From NCBI RefSeq assembly GCF_003312875.1, contig NZ_CP015163.1, positions 2,976,001-3,040,000 on the forward strand: DNA of 64,000 nucleotides, given 5' to 3'. The position numbers were made by a program, and so were the translations under genes. The DNA is from Amycolatopsis albispora (GTDB lineage: Bacteria > Actinomycetota > Actinomycetes > Mycobacteriales > Pseudonocardiaceae). This document shows, piece after piece, positions 15,279 through 23,967 of the stretch. Position 1 is the first letter of the stretch, and every line of letters starts with the position of its first letter. The notes under the pieces are model-generated. The model did not search any database, was not told the origin of the DNA, and saw nothing but the letters and a program-made list of their open reading frames with translations.

Positions 15279-15747
15279 GCCGGAAACAGCGGTCCGCCCG
15301 CTATACGCACCACGCACCACGCACCCGACGGTACCCACCCCACCAGCCGCAACCCACACAGCGGTCAAGCCATGAGCCGGGACCAGCGGGCCACCCGCTA
15401 CGCGCACCACACGCCGACGCCACCCCGCCAACCGGCTTCAACGCGCGCCAGGCAAACGTCAAGCCACAATCGCAAGCGGCCCACCGGCATGCCACTGAAA
15501 CACAACAAAACCCACGCCACCAACGCCGACCTAACCGCAACCCACACGGCGATCAGCCCATGAACCGAGCACTAACCGCAATCCGCACGGTGGCCGAGCC
15601 ATGAGCCAGCAACAGCGGGCAGCCCACTACGCGCACCACGCGCCCACGGCACCCCACCCCACCCACCGCAATCCACACGGCGATCAGCCCATGAACCGAG
15701 CACTAACCGCAATCCGCACGGTGGTCGAGCCATGAGCCGCGAACACC
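15255..15747 (+). repeat. Array of decayed copies of the DUF692-partner gene junction
   Basis: Six related units start near 15255, 15347, 15535, 15576, 15666 and 15707. Each looks like the end of the DUF692 gene (A-I-R-T-V-x-E-P then TGA) followed by ATGAGCC, the start of the partner gene. After the ATG, units 2 and 4 keep CAGCGGGC..CGC/CACTACGCGCACCAC. Unit 2 retains a decayed match to the partner's PPPGF motif. Units 3-4 and 5-6 form a near-perfect repeat of about 72 bases offset by 131. The frames are short or scrambled, so only the first DUF692 end and the last partner start are functional. The strand is unusually rich in C and A and poor in G. Confidence 0.8.
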
Positions 15748-16079
15748 TGGCGGCGCAGCAAGCGGACCTACTGCGTGCACTACTCGCCGACGGCACTCCC
15801 CCACCCGGCTTCGACACCGACCGGGTGGCCGTCGAGGTGCGGGCGCTGCGCGCCAAGCGCCGCCGGGTCGTCGCCTACCTGCGGCCCGACCTGGCGCAGG
15901 AGCTGGACGACAGGTTCACGCCCCTGTTCGACGAGTACGCGGCCGCGCACCCCCGTGAAGAAGGCGTCCGGATGCGGCAGGACGCGGAAAACTTCGCGAA
16001 CTGGCTCACCGCGAAGGGCGAGCTGAAGCCACCGCGCTGGTGGCGGCGGTTACCAGGACGGGCGATCCGAGCCCGGTAG
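15732..16079 (+). CDS. Probable MNIO partner protein (SCO6045-like)
   Basis: This is a 115-residue basic, helical protein: QQADLLRALLADGTPPPGFD, then VRALRAKRRRVVAYLRPDL and a C-terminal FANWLTAKGELKPPRWWRRLPG. The layout (helix, PPGFD turn, Arg-rich helix) is what I remember of the SCO6045-like domain found beside, or fused to, DUF692 proteins in actinomycetes. It may recruit the substrate, as DUF2063-type partners do for other DUF692 enzymes (inference). ATG 15732 follows the last copy of the duplicated junction. The 3' end overlaps the convergent CoA-transferase gene by 30 bases. Confidence 0.7.
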   Translation: MSREHLAAQQADLLRALLADGTPPPGFDTDRVAVEVRALRAKRRRVVAYLRPDLAQELDDRFTPLFDEYAAAHPREEGVRMRQDAENFANWLTAKGELKPPRWWRRLPGRAIRAR

Positions 16080-17387
16080 CCGGGTACCTTCCGTCCACTG
16101 TGGATTCGCACCGGGCACCGGGACGTAGGTCAGTTCGCCATAGGCGCTGGGCAGCGTCGCCAGCAGGTCGTCCACCTGGTAGCCGGTGTCGGTGATTTCG
16201 CGGCGCCCCAGGGATTCCAGCCATTCCGCGGTGTGCGCGAGCGCCACCTGCCCACGCCAGCCGCCGCCATCGGTGGCGGCGCGGCGCACCGCGGTCATCA
16301 CCGTCGCCGCGGCGAGCCAGCCGGTCGCGTGGTCGAGCGCCTGCGCGGGCAGCGGGCGGGGATGATCAAGCCCGGCGTGCGCGGCGATGCCGGTGGCCAG
16401 CTGCACCAGGCTGTCGAAGCCGCGCCGGTTGCGCCACGGGCCGTGCCAGCCGTACGCGGACAGGTCGAGCGTGATCAGGCCAGGGAACTCGTAGGCCAGT
16501 TCCTCCGGCGAGAAGCCCCAGCGGGCCAGCGCGCCGGGACGGAACGACTGCACGAACACGTCCGCCCTGGCCAGCAGCTTGCGCAGCCGCGCACGACCGG
16601 CGTCCTGCGTGAGATCGGTGAAGGCAGAACGCTTCCCGAGCCCGGTGTCCATCCACAGTGGATCGATCCGCGGCAGGTGGGCGGCGCCGATGTGCAGCAC
16701 GTCGGCGCCGTGCGCGGCGAGCACTCGCCCCGCCACCGGCCCGGCGATGACGTGGGTCAGTTCGAGCACGCGGACCCCGCCGAGCGGGCGGTCCGACTCG
16801 AACAGCCGCTTCGGCAGCGCGTCGCCGGTCTGGCGCAGCTCGACCAGCGGCTGTCCCGCGACGGCTTCGCCCTGCGGGTGGTTCAGCCAGTCCTGGCGGG
16901 TGCGCAGCAACGCGGCCGCCCCACCGGCCGCGATCACCGCCTCCTGCACCTCGCGGGCGCGGCGCTTGGCGACCGCCTCGGTGACCGCCTCGCGGGTAGC
17001 GGCGGTGCCGAGCCCCCAGCAGACGGCGGCGACGTGGCGGGGGTAGTTGCAGTGCAGCCGGACCCACCCGTCGGTGGCGAGGTAGTCGCCGGTCAACGGC
17101 GCCCACAGCTCGCCGGGGACCTGGCCGTCCACCCGGAGGTGGCGCTCACTGTGGAACGAAGCCACCGCATGCCGCAGGTCAACCGCGACCGGCGGCGGCT
17201 CGATCCCCCGCACCCGAAGCAACTCACCCGCGGCGAGCGTCGCGACCCCGACACTGGCCGCCGCGGCGGCCGCCACCCGGAACGGCCCGGGCAGCACGGA
17301 CTCCTCGCCCCCGACCGCCACCGCCCCCGGCGGCAGGCTTTCCCCGCTGACCTGCCGCCACACCGCGGCGAGTTCTTCTTCGATCAC
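16050..17387 (-). CDS. CaiB/BaiF family (class III) CoA-transferase
   Basis: This is a 445-residue class III CoA-transferase. Such enzymes move CoA between carboxylic acids through an Asp-linked intermediate. Visible are GGVRVLELTHVIAGPVAGRVLAAHGADVLHI, the WMDTGLGKRSAFTDL block, ARADVFVQSFRPGALARWGFSPEEL and GFDSLVQLATGIA. The N-terminal 190 residues are an extra domain of the kind seen in two-domain members. Substrate acids are not predictable. GTG 17387 lies six bases after the stop of the coiled-coil gene, so the two are co-transcribed. Its 3' end overlaps the convergent partner-protein gene. Confidence 0.87.
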   Translation of the reverse strand: MIEEELAAVWRQVSGESLPPGAVAVGGEESVLPGPFRVAAAAAASVGVATLAAGELLRVRGIEPPPVAVDLRHAVASFHSERHLRVDGQVPGELWAPLTGDYLATDGWVRLHCNYPRHVAAVCWGLGTAATREAVTEAVAKRRAREVQEAVIAAGGAAALLRTRQDWLNHPQGEAVAGQPLVELRQTGDALPKRLFESDRPLGGVRVLELTHVIAGPVAGRVLAAHGADVLHIGAAHLPRIDPLWMDTGLGKRSAFTDLTQDAGRARLRKLLARADVFVQSFRPGALARWGFSPEELAYEFPGLITLDLSAYGWHGPWRNRRGFDSLVQLATGIAAHAGLDHPRPLPAQALDHATGWLAAATVMTAVRRAATDGGGWRGQVALAHTAEWLESLGRREITDTGYQVDDLLATLPSAYGELTYVPVPGANPQWTEGTRLPGSDRPSW

Positions 17388-17393
17388 GTTCCC

Positions 17394-18038
17394 TCAGTTG
17401 CTCTCGGGCCGCTGCCCGCTCAACAGCTCGATGATCTGCCTCAACTGCTCGCCCTGGCTGTCGAGCTTGGCTCCGTGACTGTCGAGCTTGACCCCTTGGC
17501 TATCGATCTTGGCACCTTGGCTGTCGAGCTTGGCCGCCTGGCTGTCGAGCATGGCGCCTTGCCTATCGAGCATGGCCCCTTGACTGTCGATCTTGGCCGC
17601 CTGACCGCTGAGCATCAGCGACTGGGCGTCCAGGCGAACCTTGATGTTCTCGAACTCGATGTCATGCCCGTCCAGCCGGGTTTCGATCCGGCCGAACCGA
17701 GCGTCGTACTCGCCGAGTCGGGTATCCAAGCCATCCAGCCGGGTGTCGATTCGGTTCAGGCGGGTGTCGATGGTGTCGAACCGGGTCTCGTGGTGGGCGA
17801 GCGCCTCGGTGTGTGCTTCCAGCGTGGCCTGCATCCGGCTCAGCTGAGCACCGTGGTCATGCTGCACTTCGAGGACCGACGCCACCTTCGTGTCGATGGC
17901 GTCGACCCTCGTGTCGATGCCATCGATCCGCTTGTCGATGACGTCGACTCTCTTGTTCGTGTCGTCGAGGAGTTCGTACACGTCGTCGACGTCGTGGCGC
18001 AGTTGCTTCTGCTTCCGGTTGATCTCGGGGAAAGACAT
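17394..18038 (-). CDS. Coiled-coil protein with LDSQGA heptad repeats, function unknown
   Basis: This is a 214-residue protein that is almost entirely coiled coil. The first 130 residues alternate IDxRVDxIDT-type heptads. Residues about 150-200 are seven-residue repeats of the type (K/M)LDSQGA, with hydrophobic residues every seventh position. No signal peptide or membrane helix is seen. Such trimer-like repeats also occur in phage tail fibres and autotransporter stalks, but nothing nearby supports that here. ATG 18038 is preceded by a GGTAAGGTGG stretch. It is probably co-transcribed with the CoA-transferase. Confidence 0.75.
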   Translation of the reverse strand: MSFPEINRKQKQLRHDVDDVYELLDDTNKRVDVIDKRIDGIDTRVDAIDTKVASVLEVQHDHGAQLSRMQATLEAHTEALAHHETRFDTIDTRLNRIDTRLDGLDTRLGEYDARFGRIETRLDGHDIEFENIKVRLDAQSLMLSGQAAKIDSQGAMLDRQGAMLDSQAAKLDSQGAKIDSQGVKLDSHGAKLDSQGEQLRQIIELLSGQRPESN

Positions 18039-18088
18039 GTGGGCCACCTTACCGCCGTCGTTGCCAAGTGGCCTATGCCACCCCGTCG

Positions 18089-18781
18089 CTACGGCAGGTT
18101 CTGGATGAGCTCCGCCGGCGGCACCCGCGTGCCGGTGTAGAAGGGGATCTCCTCCCGCACGTGCAGCCGCGCCTCCGTGCCGCGCAGGTGCCGCATCAGG
18201 TCGACGATCCGGTGCAGCTCGTCCGCCTCGAAGGCCAGGATCCATTCGTAGTCACCCAGCGCGAACGAAGCGACCGTGTTCGCTCGCACGTCCGGGTAGT
18301 CCCGCGCCTCCTTGCCGTGGTCGGCGAGCATCTTGCGACGCTCCTCGTCCGGCAGCAGGTACCACTCGTACGACCGCACGAACGGGTACACGCACACGTA
18401 CTTCCGCGGCTCCTCCCCCGCCAGGAACGCCGGGATGTGGCTGCGGTTGAACTCCGCGGGCCGGTGCAGCGCGACCTGGCTCCACACCGGCACCGAAGCC
18501 CGCCCGAGCGGGGTCCGCCGGAACCCGGTGTAGGCGGCCTGCACCTGCTCGATCTCCTCGGCGTGCCACCAGATCAGGTAGTCCGCGTCGGCGCGGAGGC
18601 CGGCGACGTCGTACACCCCGCGCACCACCACGCCCTTGCTCTCGAGACCGTCGAGGAACTCGGCGGTCTCGCGCGCGGCGGGGCCGCGGTCCTCGGGCAG
18701 CCGGCCCGGTTCGGCCCGGAACACCGACCAGGCGGTGTAGCGAATGGTGTCGTTGAGCTCGTTGTAGTTCAGCCGCGCCAT
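18089..18781 (-). CDS. hemQ: Coproheme decarboxylase HemQ (chlorite dismutase-like)
   Basis: This is a 230-residue protein of the chlorite-dismutase superfamily. In actinobacteria it oxidatively decarboxylates iron-coproporphyrin to haem b, the last step of the coproporphyrin-dependent pathway. It has the family blocks [50 protein letters not shown] (the His next to the haem) and [13 protein letters not shown]. It lacks the distal Arg context of true chlorite dismutases, as expected for HemQ. ATG 18781 overlaps the end of hemY by 13 bases, so the two are coupled. Confidence 0.95.
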   Translation of the reverse strand: MARLNYNELNDTIRYTAWSVFRAEPGRLPEDRGPAARETAEFLDGLESKGVVVRGVYDVAGLRADADYLIWWHAEEIEQVQAAYTGFRRTPLGRASVPVWSQVALHRPAEFNRSHIPAFLAGEEPRKYVCVYPFVRSYEWYLLPDEERRKMLADHGKEARDYPDVRANTVASFALGDYEWILAFEADELHRIVDLMRHLRGTEARLHVREEIPFYTGTRVPPAELIQNLP

Positions 18782-20193
18782 GCGTCCATCTTCGCAAACT
18801 CCGCCAGCCTCGCGGCGGCGGCGTCCGCGGTGGCGACGCAGGCGGGAATGCCGACACCACGCAGCGTGGCCCCCGCCACTTCCAGGCCGGGCAGCCCGGC
18901 CACGGCACGGTCGATCGACGCGACCAGCTCGGTGTGCCCGGCGCCGTACTGCGGCAGCCCGCCACCCCAGCGGGTGACCACGGTGTCCACCGGTTCGGCC
19001 CGCACCCCGGTCAGTTCGGCGAGGTCGTCGAGCACCAGCCGCACCAGTTCGTCGTCGTCGGCGTGCAGCGCGCCCGGCTCGCGGAACCGGCCGACCGACC
19101 CGCGCAGCAGCACCACGCCGTCGTCGCCGGTGTGATGCGCCCACTTCCTGGCCGAGAAGGTGAACGCCTTGACCGCGAACGGCCTGCCGTCCGCGCGCCG
19201 CTCCGACGCCCCGACCAGCACTCCCGACGCGTCCGGCAGCTCGGTGCCCGGCGGCAGCGCCAGCCCGATCACCGCCATCGACGCCAGTTCGACCTGCCCG
19301 AACGCCGACGACGCCGCGGGCGCGACGCCGTCGAGCAGCCGCCGGGCGGCCGGGGCCGGCACCGCCAGCAGCACCGCGTCGAAGTCCACAGTGGACTCTT
19401 CCGGCGCGTGGGCGGGGGCGGCGGCACCGACGACCAGGCGCCAGCCGGCGGGCAGGCGATGCAGTTCACGAACCGTCGTCCCGGTGCGGACCTCGGCGCC
19501 CGACGCCGCGGCGAGCCGGTCGATCAGGGTGCCGAGTCCGGAGCTGAGCGTGCCGAACACCGGCGCGCCGCTCGGCGATGCGGGCACCAGCGACGCGGCG
19601 GCTTCGGTCAGTGTGGCCGCTCCCCGGTCGAGCGCACCGGCCAGGCCCGGCATGGTCGCGCGCAGTCCGAGCCCGTCCGCTCCCCCGGCGTAGACCCCGC
19701 CGAGCAGCGGGTCGACCAGGCGGTCCACCAACTCGTCACCGAAGCGCGACCGCAGCAGCCTGCCCAGGGGCACGTCACCCTCGGGCAACACGACCGGCGG
19801 CAACGCGGCTTCGGCGGCCACCGCCGCCAGCCCGTCCGGAGACAGCACCCCGGCCACCGCGTCGGCGCTCGCGGGCACGCCCATCACCGTGCCCGGCGGC
19901 AGCTGCCTCGCCTGCGCGCCCGCGCGCACGGTCGCCCGTGCCCCGGTCGGGTGGACCACGTCGAGCCCCAGTTCCCGCGCCAGCGCCACCGCTTCGGGAC
20001 GGCGGGCGAGAAAGGCTTCGGCGCCGAGGTCGAACGGCCGTCCCGCCAGCGTGCCGGTGCGCAGCTTGCCGCCGATCACCCCGGTCGACTCGAACACGGT
20101 CAGCTCGGCCCCGGCACCGAGCAGGCGGCGCAGCCGGTAGGCCGCAGCGAACCCGGAGACGCCACCGCCGACCACGGCGATCCTGGTGACCAT
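18769..20193 (-). CDS. hemY: Coproporphyrinogen III / protoporphyrinogen oxidase HemY (CgoX)
   Basis: This is a 474-residue FAD-dependent oxidase. The N-terminal dinucleotide-binding motif is [15 protein letters not shown], followed by [12 protein letters not shown] and [16 protein letters not shown]. Near the C-terminus is the [16 protein letters not shown] segment and a second FAD-contacting GVGIPAC stretch. In actinobacteria this enzyme oxidises coproporphyrinogen III to coproporphyrin III. It sits between hemE and hemQ in a tight minus-strand operon: four bases separate it from hemE and it overlaps hemQ by 13. Confidence 0.94.
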   Translation of the reverse strand: MVTRIAVVGGGVSGFAAAYRLRRLLGAGAELTVFESTGVIGGKLRTGTLAGRPFDLGAEAFLARRPEAVALARELGLDVVHPTGARATVRAGAQARQLPPGTVMGVPASADAVAGVLSPDGLAAVAAEAALPPVVLPEGDVPLGRLLRSRFGDELVDRLVDPLLGGVYAGGADGLGLRATMPGLAGALDRGAATLTEAAASLVPASPSGAPVFGTLSSGLGTLIDRLAAASGAEVRTGTTVRELHRLPAGWRLVVGAAAPAHAPEESTVDFDAVLLAVPAPAARRLLDGVAPAASSAFGQVELASMAVIGLALPPGTELPDASGVLVGASERRADGRPFAVKAFTFSARKWAHHTGDDGVVLLRGSVGRFREPGALHADDDELVRLVLDDLAELTGVRAEPVDTVVTRWGGGLPQYGAGHTELVASIDRAVAGLPGLEVAGATLRGVGIPACVATADAAAARLAEFAKMDAWRG

Positions 20194-20196
20194 CGG

Positions 20197-21276
20197 TTAC
20201 AGCGAGTGCACGAGTTCGACCACCCGGGTGATCACTTCGGGGTCGGTGTCGGGCAGCACGCCGTGTCCCAGGTTGAAGATGTGCGCGGCGGCCGCGCGGC
20301 CCTCCTCGGCGATCCGGCGCACCTCGGCCTCGAGCACCGGCCACGAGCCGAACAGCAGCGCCGGGTCCAGGTTGCCCTGCACCACCGGCGCCGAACCGGG
20401 CCGGGTGGCGGTCAGCCGTCGGACGGCCTCGTCGAGCGGCACGCGCCAGTCGACCCCGACCACGTCGGGACCGGCGTCGCGCAGGTCGGACAGCAGTTCC
20501 CCGGTGCCGACGCCGAAGTGGATCCGCGGCACGCCCGAGTCGGCCACCCCGGCGAACACCTTCGCCGAATGCGGCAGCACGAACTCGCGGTAGTCACGCG
20601 GCGAGAGCGCCCCCGCCCACGAGTCGAACAGCTGGATCGCGTCGACCCCGGCGGCGATCTGCACCCGCAGGAAGCCGAGCGCGATGTCGGCGAGCTTGTC
20701 CGCCAGCGCGTGCCAGACCTCCGGCTCGGAGTGCATCAGCGCCTTGGTGCGCTCGTGGTTGCGGCTCGGCCCGCCCTCGATCAGGTAGGACGCCAGCGTG
20801 AACGGCGCGCCGGCGAACCCGATCAGCGGGGTTTCGCCGAGCCGCTCGACCAGCAGCCGCACGCCCTCGGCAACCGGGACCACCTGCTCGGCGTCCAGCT
20901 CGGGCAGCGCGGCGACCGCGGCGGCGTCACGCACCGGCGACGCCACGACCGGGCCGGTGCCCGCGACGATGTCGATGTCCACACCCGCCGCCTTCAGCGG
21001 CACCACGATGTCGCTGAACAGGATCGCCGCGTCCACGCCGTGCCGCCGCACCGGCTGCAGGGTGATCTCCGCGAGCATCTCCGGGTCGAAGCAGGCGTCG
21101 AGCATCGCGGTGCCCGCGCGCAGCTCGCGGTACTCGGGCAGCGAACGACCGGCCTGCCGCATGAACCACACCGGCAGGCGGCTGGGCCGCTCACCCCGCG
21201 CGGCCAGCAGGAACGGGGCATCGGGCAGCGCGCGGCGCGCGGTGGCGCTCGCGGGCGCTGAAGCAGAGGAAGACAT
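20197..21276 (-). CDS. hemE: Uroporphyrinogen decarboxylase HemE
   Basis: This is a 359-residue decarboxylase that turns uroporphyrinogen III into coproporphyrinogen III. The signature [15 protein letters not shown] is at about residues 34-48. The substrate-binding [38 protein letters not shown] and [11 protein letters not shown] blocks all follow in the right order. It is the first gene of the haem operon hemE-hemY-hemQ. A 99-base divergent spacer separates it from the DUF3000 gene. Confidence 0.97.
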   Translation of the reverse strand: MSSSASAPASATARRALPDAPFLLAARGERPSRLPVWFMRQAGRSLPEYRELRAGTAMLDACFDPEMLAEITLQPVRRHGVDAAILFSDIVVPLKAAGVDIDIVAGTGPVVASPVRDAAAVAALPELDAEQVVPVAEGVRLLVERLGETPLIGFAGAPFTLASYLIEGGPSRNHERTKALMHSEPEVWHALADKLADIALGFLRVQIAAGVDAIQLFDSWAGALSPRDYREFVLPHSAKVFAGVADSGVPRIHFGVGTGELLSDLRDAGPDVVGVDWRVPLDEAVRRLTATRPGSAPVVQGNLDPALLFGSWPVLEAEVRRIAEEGRAAAAHIFNLGHGVLPDTDPEVITRVVELVHSL

Positions 21277-21375
21277 CGGTTACATCGTGCCACGCAGGAG
21301 GTCAGGGCCGATTTCCAGGCACCTGACGGCGCGTCCGCCAGCTCAGCGGGCACTTTCCGGCCTACAGTCCAGAGC

Positions 21376-21939
21376 GTGACCGCGATGACGCATGCGCCAG
21401 ACCTCTTCCGCGAGGCGGTGGCGGCACTGGGTTCGGTGCGCGCCCGTCCGGAGGTGGTTCTCGAGCCGATGCGCGCCCCGCAGCGCCTCGCCCCCTGGGC
21501 GTACGCGCTCAGCTGCGAGGTCACCGGCCCTGCCGACGTGCTCGCGTCGGGCAGGCTGGTGCTGCTGCACGACCCGGACGGCCAGGAGGGCTGGAACGGG
21601 GTGCTGCGCATGGTGGTCTACGTCCGTGCCGAACTCGACCGCGAGCTGGCCACCGACCCGTTCCTGCCCGCCGTCGGCTGGTCGTGGCTGACCGACGCGC
21701 TGGAGGCCACCGGCGCCGGGTACACCGCGCTCGGCGGCACGGTCACCGAAACCTCGTCGGCCCGCTTCGGCGACATCGCCGGGCCCGCCCGCACCGACGA
21801 CCTCGAGCTGCGGGCGTCCTGGACGCCGGACGACGCGGGCCTGCGCCCGCACGGCGAGGCGTTCGTGCAGCTGATGTCCAGCGTCGTCGGCCTACCGCCG
21901 GTGGGCGTGTCCTTGTTCGAACAACGCTCGGGTTCCTAG
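21376..21939 (+). CDS. DUF3000 family protein
   Basis: This is a 187-residue conserved actinobacterial protein of unknown function. It is recognised as DUF3000 from its MRAPQRLAPWAYALSCEV, GRLVLLHDPDGQEGWNG and LRPHGEAFVQLMSSVVGLPP segments and from its position between hemE and RNase D, a neighbourhood conserved in mycobacteria and streptomycetes as I remember it. GTG 21376 is used; ATG 21385 is an alternative. Its TAG stop lies in a CTAG (21936-21939) that also supplies the stop of the convergent spermidine-synthase-like gene. Confidence 0.85.
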   Translation: MTAMTHAPDLFREAVAALGSVRARPEVVLEPMRAPQRLAPWAYALSCEVTGPADVLASGRLVLLHDPDGQEGWNGVLRMVVYVRAELDRELATDPFLPAVGWSWLTDALEATGAGYTALGGTVTETSSARFGDIAGPARTDDLELRASWTPDDAGLRPHGEAFVQLMSSVVGLPPVGVSLFEQRSGS

Positions 21940-23504
21940 TAGGCGCGCCATTCGTCCTTCGCGTAGTCGAGCACCCGGGGCTGCATCAACGAGGACGAAG
22001 GCACGTCCGGGATGCGCCGTCGATCCACCGGGAAGACGGCGGACGCGCGCAGCGATTCGGTATCCAGCGCACGCAACGGCGGCGCGGCGGGCGAAAGCGC
22101 GAGTTCGGGCTCGCTGTTCACCGCGGCCAGGTGGAAGCCCCAGTCCCCGAAGCTCGGCACCGACATGTAGTAAGGCACCGTGCGCAGGCCGACCTCCCGC
22201 AGCGACGACTCGACACACCAGTAGGAGCGCGGCGCGAAGTACGGTGATCCGGCCTGCACGACCAGCCGTCCGCCGTCGGCCATCGCCCGCCGGACCAGCG
22301 CGTAGAACTCGACCGAGTACAGCTTCGCGGTCGCCGTGGAGTCGGGATCGGGCATGTCGACGATGATCGAGTCGTACCGCGCGGCGTTCTCGCGCAGCCA
22401 GGTGAACGCGTCGGCGTTGACCACCTGGACCCGCGGATCGTTGAACGCGCCCCGGTTCATCGCCTGCAGTTCGGGCTGGGACCTGGCCAGCCGCACCACT
22501 TCGGGGTCCAGCTCGACCAGCGTCACGTTCCGGACGTCCGGGTAGCGCAGCACTTCACGCAGCCCGAGGCCGTCGCCGCCGCCCAGGATCAGCACGCTCT
22601 CGTGGCGACCGGCGAGCACCGGGTGCACGAGCGCCTCGTGGTAGCGGTACTCGTCGACCGAGCTGAACTGCAGGTCGCCGTTGAGGTAGAAGCGCACGTC
22701 CGGCGGTCCGCTCAGGTTGACCGACTCGGTGATCACGATCTCCTGGTACGGCGTGCGTTCGGCGTGCACGACGGGGTCGGCGTAGAGGGCCTGCCGCGCG
22801 GACAGTTCGAACTGCCCGGCGAAGGCGAAGGTCGCGGTGAGCACCACGGTCACGCCGACCGCCGCCACCGCGAGGATGGCCTGCGTCCGCCGCCGCAGCC
22901 GCTTGCGGAACACGGTGAGCACCAGGCCCAGCCCGGCGATCGCGTTCACCGCGCCGACCAGCAGCGCACCGCGGATCTGGCCGAACACCGGCAGCAGCAG
23001 GAACGGGAAAGCCAGCCCGCCGAGCAGCGCGCCGACGTAGTCCGCGGCGAACAGGTCGGCCACCGCGCTGCCCGCGTCCTGCTTGCGGATCCGCTGCAGC
23101 AGCGCCATCAGCAGCGGGATCTCGGCGCCGATCAGCATGCCCAGCAGCAGCGCGATCACCACCAGCGCGGGCACGTACAGGCTCAGCCAGGCGTAGGCGG
23201 CGTAGAGCAGCAGCACGCTGAGCCCGCCGAGCAACGCCAGCGCGATTTCGATGCCCGCGAACGCGGCCTCGGCGCGGCGCTGGAGCGGCTTGGCCAGCAA
23301 CGCGCCGACGCCCATCGCAAAAACCATCACCGACAGCACGATCGAGGCCTGCCCGACGGTGTCGCCGATCAGGTAGCTGCCGAGCGCGACCAGCGCGAGT
23401 TCGTAGACCAGGCCGCAGGCCGCGCAGATGAAAACGGCGAGCAGGACCGCGGCCCTGGCCAGGCGCGTGCGGGGCGCCCGAATGCTCTCTTGGGTGGCGG
23501 TCAC
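21936..23504 (-). CDS. Membrane-anchored spermidine synthase-like protein
   Basis: This is a 522-residue protein. The N-terminal 220 residues contain about six or seven membrane helices. The C-terminal half is a spermidine-synthase-type Rossmann domain: FYLNGDLQFSSVDEYRYHEALVHP, the nucleotide motif ILGGGDGLGLREVL, VELDPEVV and IVDMPDPDS. Such fused proteins are thought to modify a small molecule or peptide at the membrane, but the reaction is unproven. GTG 23504 overlaps the DUF350 stop as GTGA. It is the last gene of the DUF4178-DUF4247-DUF350 operon. Confidence 0.87.
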   Translation of the reverse strand: MTATQESIRAPRTRLARAAVLLAVFICAACGLVYELALVALGSYLIGDTVGQASIVLSVMVFAMGVGALLAKPLQRRAEAAFAGIEIALALLGGLSVLLLYAAYAWLSLYVPALVVIALLLGMLIGAEIPLLMALLQRIRKQDAGSAVADLFAADYVGALLGGLAFPFLLLPVFGQIRGALLVGAVNAIAGLGLVLTVFRKRLRRRTQAILAVAAVGVTVVLTATFAFAGQFELSARQALYADPVVHAERTPYQEIVITESVNLSGPPDVRFYLNGDLQFSSVDEYRYHEALVHPVLAGRHESVLILGGGDGLGLREVLRYPDVRNVTLVELDPEVVRLARSQPELQAMNRGAFNDPRVQVVNADAFTWLRENAARYDSIIVDMPDPDSTATAKLYSVEFYALVRRAMADGGRLVVQAGSPYFAPRSYWCVESSLREVGLRTVPYYMSVPSFGDWGFHLAAVNSEPELALSPAAPPLRALDTESLRASAVFPVDRRRIPDVPSSSLMQPRVLDYAKDEWRAY

Positions 23505-23923
23505 GTGATGGCGGCGGCGATGATCGCGCTCACCGCGACGTGCACCGCGGCCGAGACCCACACCGCCGGGTGCGGTTCGGGGCGGGCCAGGATCTCGCCG
23601 AGCTTGCCCGGGGTGGCGAGGTCCAGCAGCACGAACGCGATGGACATCAGCGCCAGCCCGGCCAGGCCGAAGACCACGGTGGACATCAGGCCGGTGACCA
23701 GGTCGCTGTCGCTGGTGATGATCGCCGTGGTGACGATGACGCCGACGCCGAGCAGCCCGGACGCCAGCAGCACCGACGCGTTGCGGTTGCCCTGCACCCA
23801 GATCAGCTCGCGGAGCTTGCCGGGCGTGGCGAGATCGACCAGCACGAAGCCGAGCGCCATCAGGATGGTGCCGACCGCGCCGTAGGCCAGCGTGGCCAGC
23901 AGGCCGAGAACGAGTTCGGACAT
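23501..23923 (-). CDS. DUF350 family membrane protein
   Basis: This is a 140-residue protein with four membrane helices arranged as an internal duplication. The two halves share the motif (I/V)LMxx.FVL(V/L)DLATPGKL, seen at GFVLVDLATPGKL and AFVLLDLATPGKL. DUF350 proteins (YjfL-like) recur beside spermidine-synthase-like and DUF4178 genes and are of unknown function. It is coupled to the downstream gene by a GTGA overlap and lies 44 bases downstream of the Pro/Gln-rich membrane protein gene. Confidence 0.88.
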   Translation of the reverse strand: MSELVLGLLATLAYGAVGTILMALGFVLVDLATPGKLRELIWVQGNRNASVLLASGLLGVGVIVTTAIITSDSDLVTGLMSTVVFGLAGLALMSIAFVLLDLATPGKLGEILARPEPHPAVWVSAAVHVAVSAIIAAAIT

Positions 23924-23967
23924 GGTCGCCTTTCAGTGCTTATCGGTGCTTGGGTTGGGGTTCAGCG

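Noticed and set aside
15372..15563. Second short frame starting ATGAGCC
   Set aside because: Another decayed copy of the partner gene start; frame is broken relative to the intact gene.
15275..15604. Open frame of 109 codons starting ATGAGCC
   Set aside because: Composition is His/Pro/Thr/Arg-rich without protein-like pattern and it is built from the duplicated junction units; treated as repeat array and not as a gene.
17400..17640. Regular 21-base DNA repeats that could suggest a CRISPR or VNTR array
   Set aside because: They are in frame and encode the LDSQGA heptads of a coiled-coil protein on the minus strand.
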